A stretch of DNA of 6,161 bases from Candidatus Poribacteria bacterium (GTDB lineage Bacteria; Poribacteria; WGA-4E; GCA-2687025). Location: positions 1 through 6,161 of the forward strand of contig NYZG01000152.1 of the NCBI GenBank assembly GCA_002687025.1. Direction: 5' to 3'. A program made the translations under genes and the position numbers. Of the stretch, positions 5,387-6,161 are shown in pieces. The notes under the pieces are model-generated. The model was given only the letters and a program-made list of their open reading frames with translations. It searched no databases and had not been told where the DNA came from. Numbering within the stretch: the first letter of the stretch is position 1; the number at the start of each line of letters is the position of its first letter.

Positions 5387-6161
5387 ATGTCGCTGTCAGC
5401 TGCCCAGACGGAGCAGTTCCGCGTCGAGGGCTACACGTTCGCCGACCCGTTCTTCACGTCTCGCGAGCTGGAGGCTCTGAGGCGCGAGCTGACGCGCATA
5501 TACGACGAGCAAGGGAAGGCGAGATCGCTGAACGTCGCCGTGCAGGCCGATGGGGCGACCAAGGCCGACGACGGCGAGCGGCAGAACCTGCAGGTCATCC
5601 CCCTGAACGACAAGAGCCCGCTTTACCAGGCGCTGCCCTTTGCGCCGAAGGTGGCCGACGCCGTCGAGGCGCTGATCGGCGACAGCTTCCGCCTGCACCT
5701 GGACCAGGCATTCTGGAAGCCCGCGCGGCGTGGCATCGGGACCAGTTGGCACCAGGACAACGCCTACTTCAAGATCGCCGACCCACTGCGCGGCACGGCC
5801 ATGTGGATCGCGATACACGACGCGACGGTTGCGAACGGGACCATCCACGTCATCCCGCGGAGCTTCACAGCGCACCACGAGCACTACCGCGACCCGTTGA
5901 GCAATCACCACATCCGATTCGATCCCGACGACGAGAGCGGGATTCCCATCGAGCTCGACGCGGGTGGCGTGGCATTCTTCTGCTACGGCACGCCTCACTG
6001 CACGAAGGCGAACAGCACAGACCAGGGCCGGGCCGGAGTCGCGCTCCACTTCCTGCACACCGAGTCCGCCGACGGCGACCACTGGACGCGGCACGAGCAG
6101 CGCACGCCCATAATACGCGGGCCGCGCGCCACCGGCGGCGTGCGCGAGTGCGGCGAGCAGA
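5387..6161 (+). CDS. Phytanoyl-CoA dioxygenase (PhyH) family protein, 3' truncated
   Basis: This is an Fe(II)/2-oxoglutarate-dependent oxygenase of the PhyH family, whose members hydroxylate varied small molecules; the substrate cannot be read from sequence. The first 258 residues are present, and the gene runs off the right edge without a stop. The N-terminus (AAQTEQFRVEGYTFADPFFTSRELEALRREL) is the usual PhyH opening. The iron-binding triad is visible as H122 and D124 in SWHQDNAYF and H204 in GTPHCTKANS, with R215 before GVALHF as the likely 2-oxoglutarate-binding arginine. QAFWKPA (before the HxD motif) and TAMWIAIHDATVANGTIHVIPRS are also typical. All catalytic residues are present, so an active enzyme is likely. 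It lies 97 bases after accA behind a hairpin and has its own strong ribosome binding site, so it may be a separate transcription unit. Phytanoyl-CoA itself need not be the substrate. Confidence 0.92.
   Translation, partial: MSLSAAQTEQFRVEGYTFADPFFTSRELEALRRELTRIYDEQGKARSLNVAVQADGATKADDGERQNLQVIPLNDKSPLYQALPFAPKVADAVEALIGDSFRLHLDQAFWKPARRGIGTSWHQDNAYFKIADPLRGTAMWIAIHDATVANGTIHVIPRSFTAHHEHYRDPLSNHHIRFDPDDESGIPIELDAGGVAFFCYGTPHCTKANSTDQGRAGVALHFLHTESADGDHWTRHEQRTPIIRGPRATGGVRECGEQ

Noticed and set aside
5396..6094. A 232-codon minus-strand frame opposite the PhyH-like gene
   Set aside because: The plus strand has all PhyH catalytic residues; the minus frame is a Val/Arg-rich shadow without a motif or ribosome binding site.
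1..6161. Novel defence, mobile or CRISPR-type system
   Set aside because: No direct-repeat arrays, transposase, integrase, reverse transcriptase, nuclease or toxin-antitoxin gene is found on either strand. Apart from the unassigned lipoprotein, every gene belongs to a known family.

Overview
The window is a high-GC bacterial chromosome segment with tightly packed genes, all on the + strand. It holds two partial genes at the edges and five complete ones. The use of the MEP isoprenoid pathway, a four-subunit-type acetyl-CoA carboxylase gene (accA) and a lipoprotein signal sequence all say Bacteria. The phylum cannot be fixed from the sequence alone. The mix of a compact ispD-ispF-cysS block, GTG/TTG starts and a PhyH-type dioxygenase would fit several uncultivated high-GC lineages (for example Poribacteria-, Latescibacterota- or Chloroflexi-like genomes), but that is only a guess.

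Layout. Positions 1-318 are the C-terminal part of ispD, and 315-827 is ispF, whose most likely TTG start overlaps the ispD stop codon; together they encode two steps of the MEP pathway. After a 10-base gap, 838-2460 encodes cysteinyl-tRNA synthetase (cysS). A 61-base gap with a small hairpin leads to 2522-3136, a lipoprotein of unknown function whose mature part looks like a beta-sandwich. Five bases later comes dprA (3142-4293), a DNA-processing protein, and six bases after that accA (4300-5289), the carboxyltransferase alpha subunit of acetyl-CoA carboxylase. A 97-base gap with GC-rich hairpins precedes a PhyH/phytanoyl-CoA dioxygenase-like gene (5387 to the window end, truncated).

The first six genes could be read as one or two transcripts from the spacing. 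They are functionally mixed housekeeping genes (isoprenoid precursor synthesis, translation, DNA uptake/recombination, fatty-acid synthesis), not a dedicated pathway. The PhyH gene has its own strong ribosome binding site and a structured leader, so it may be a separate unit.

I see no mobile element, CRISPR array, RNA gene or defence system. The most notable signals lie inside cysS: the normal HIGH/HIGN signature is replaced by G-I-H-N in an otherwise canonical register, KMSKS reads KMGKS, and the C-terminal tRNA-binding module is duplicated in tandem with an exact 58-residue period. The unassigned lipoprotein and a few family-signature substitutions in IspF, DprA and AccA are secondary points.
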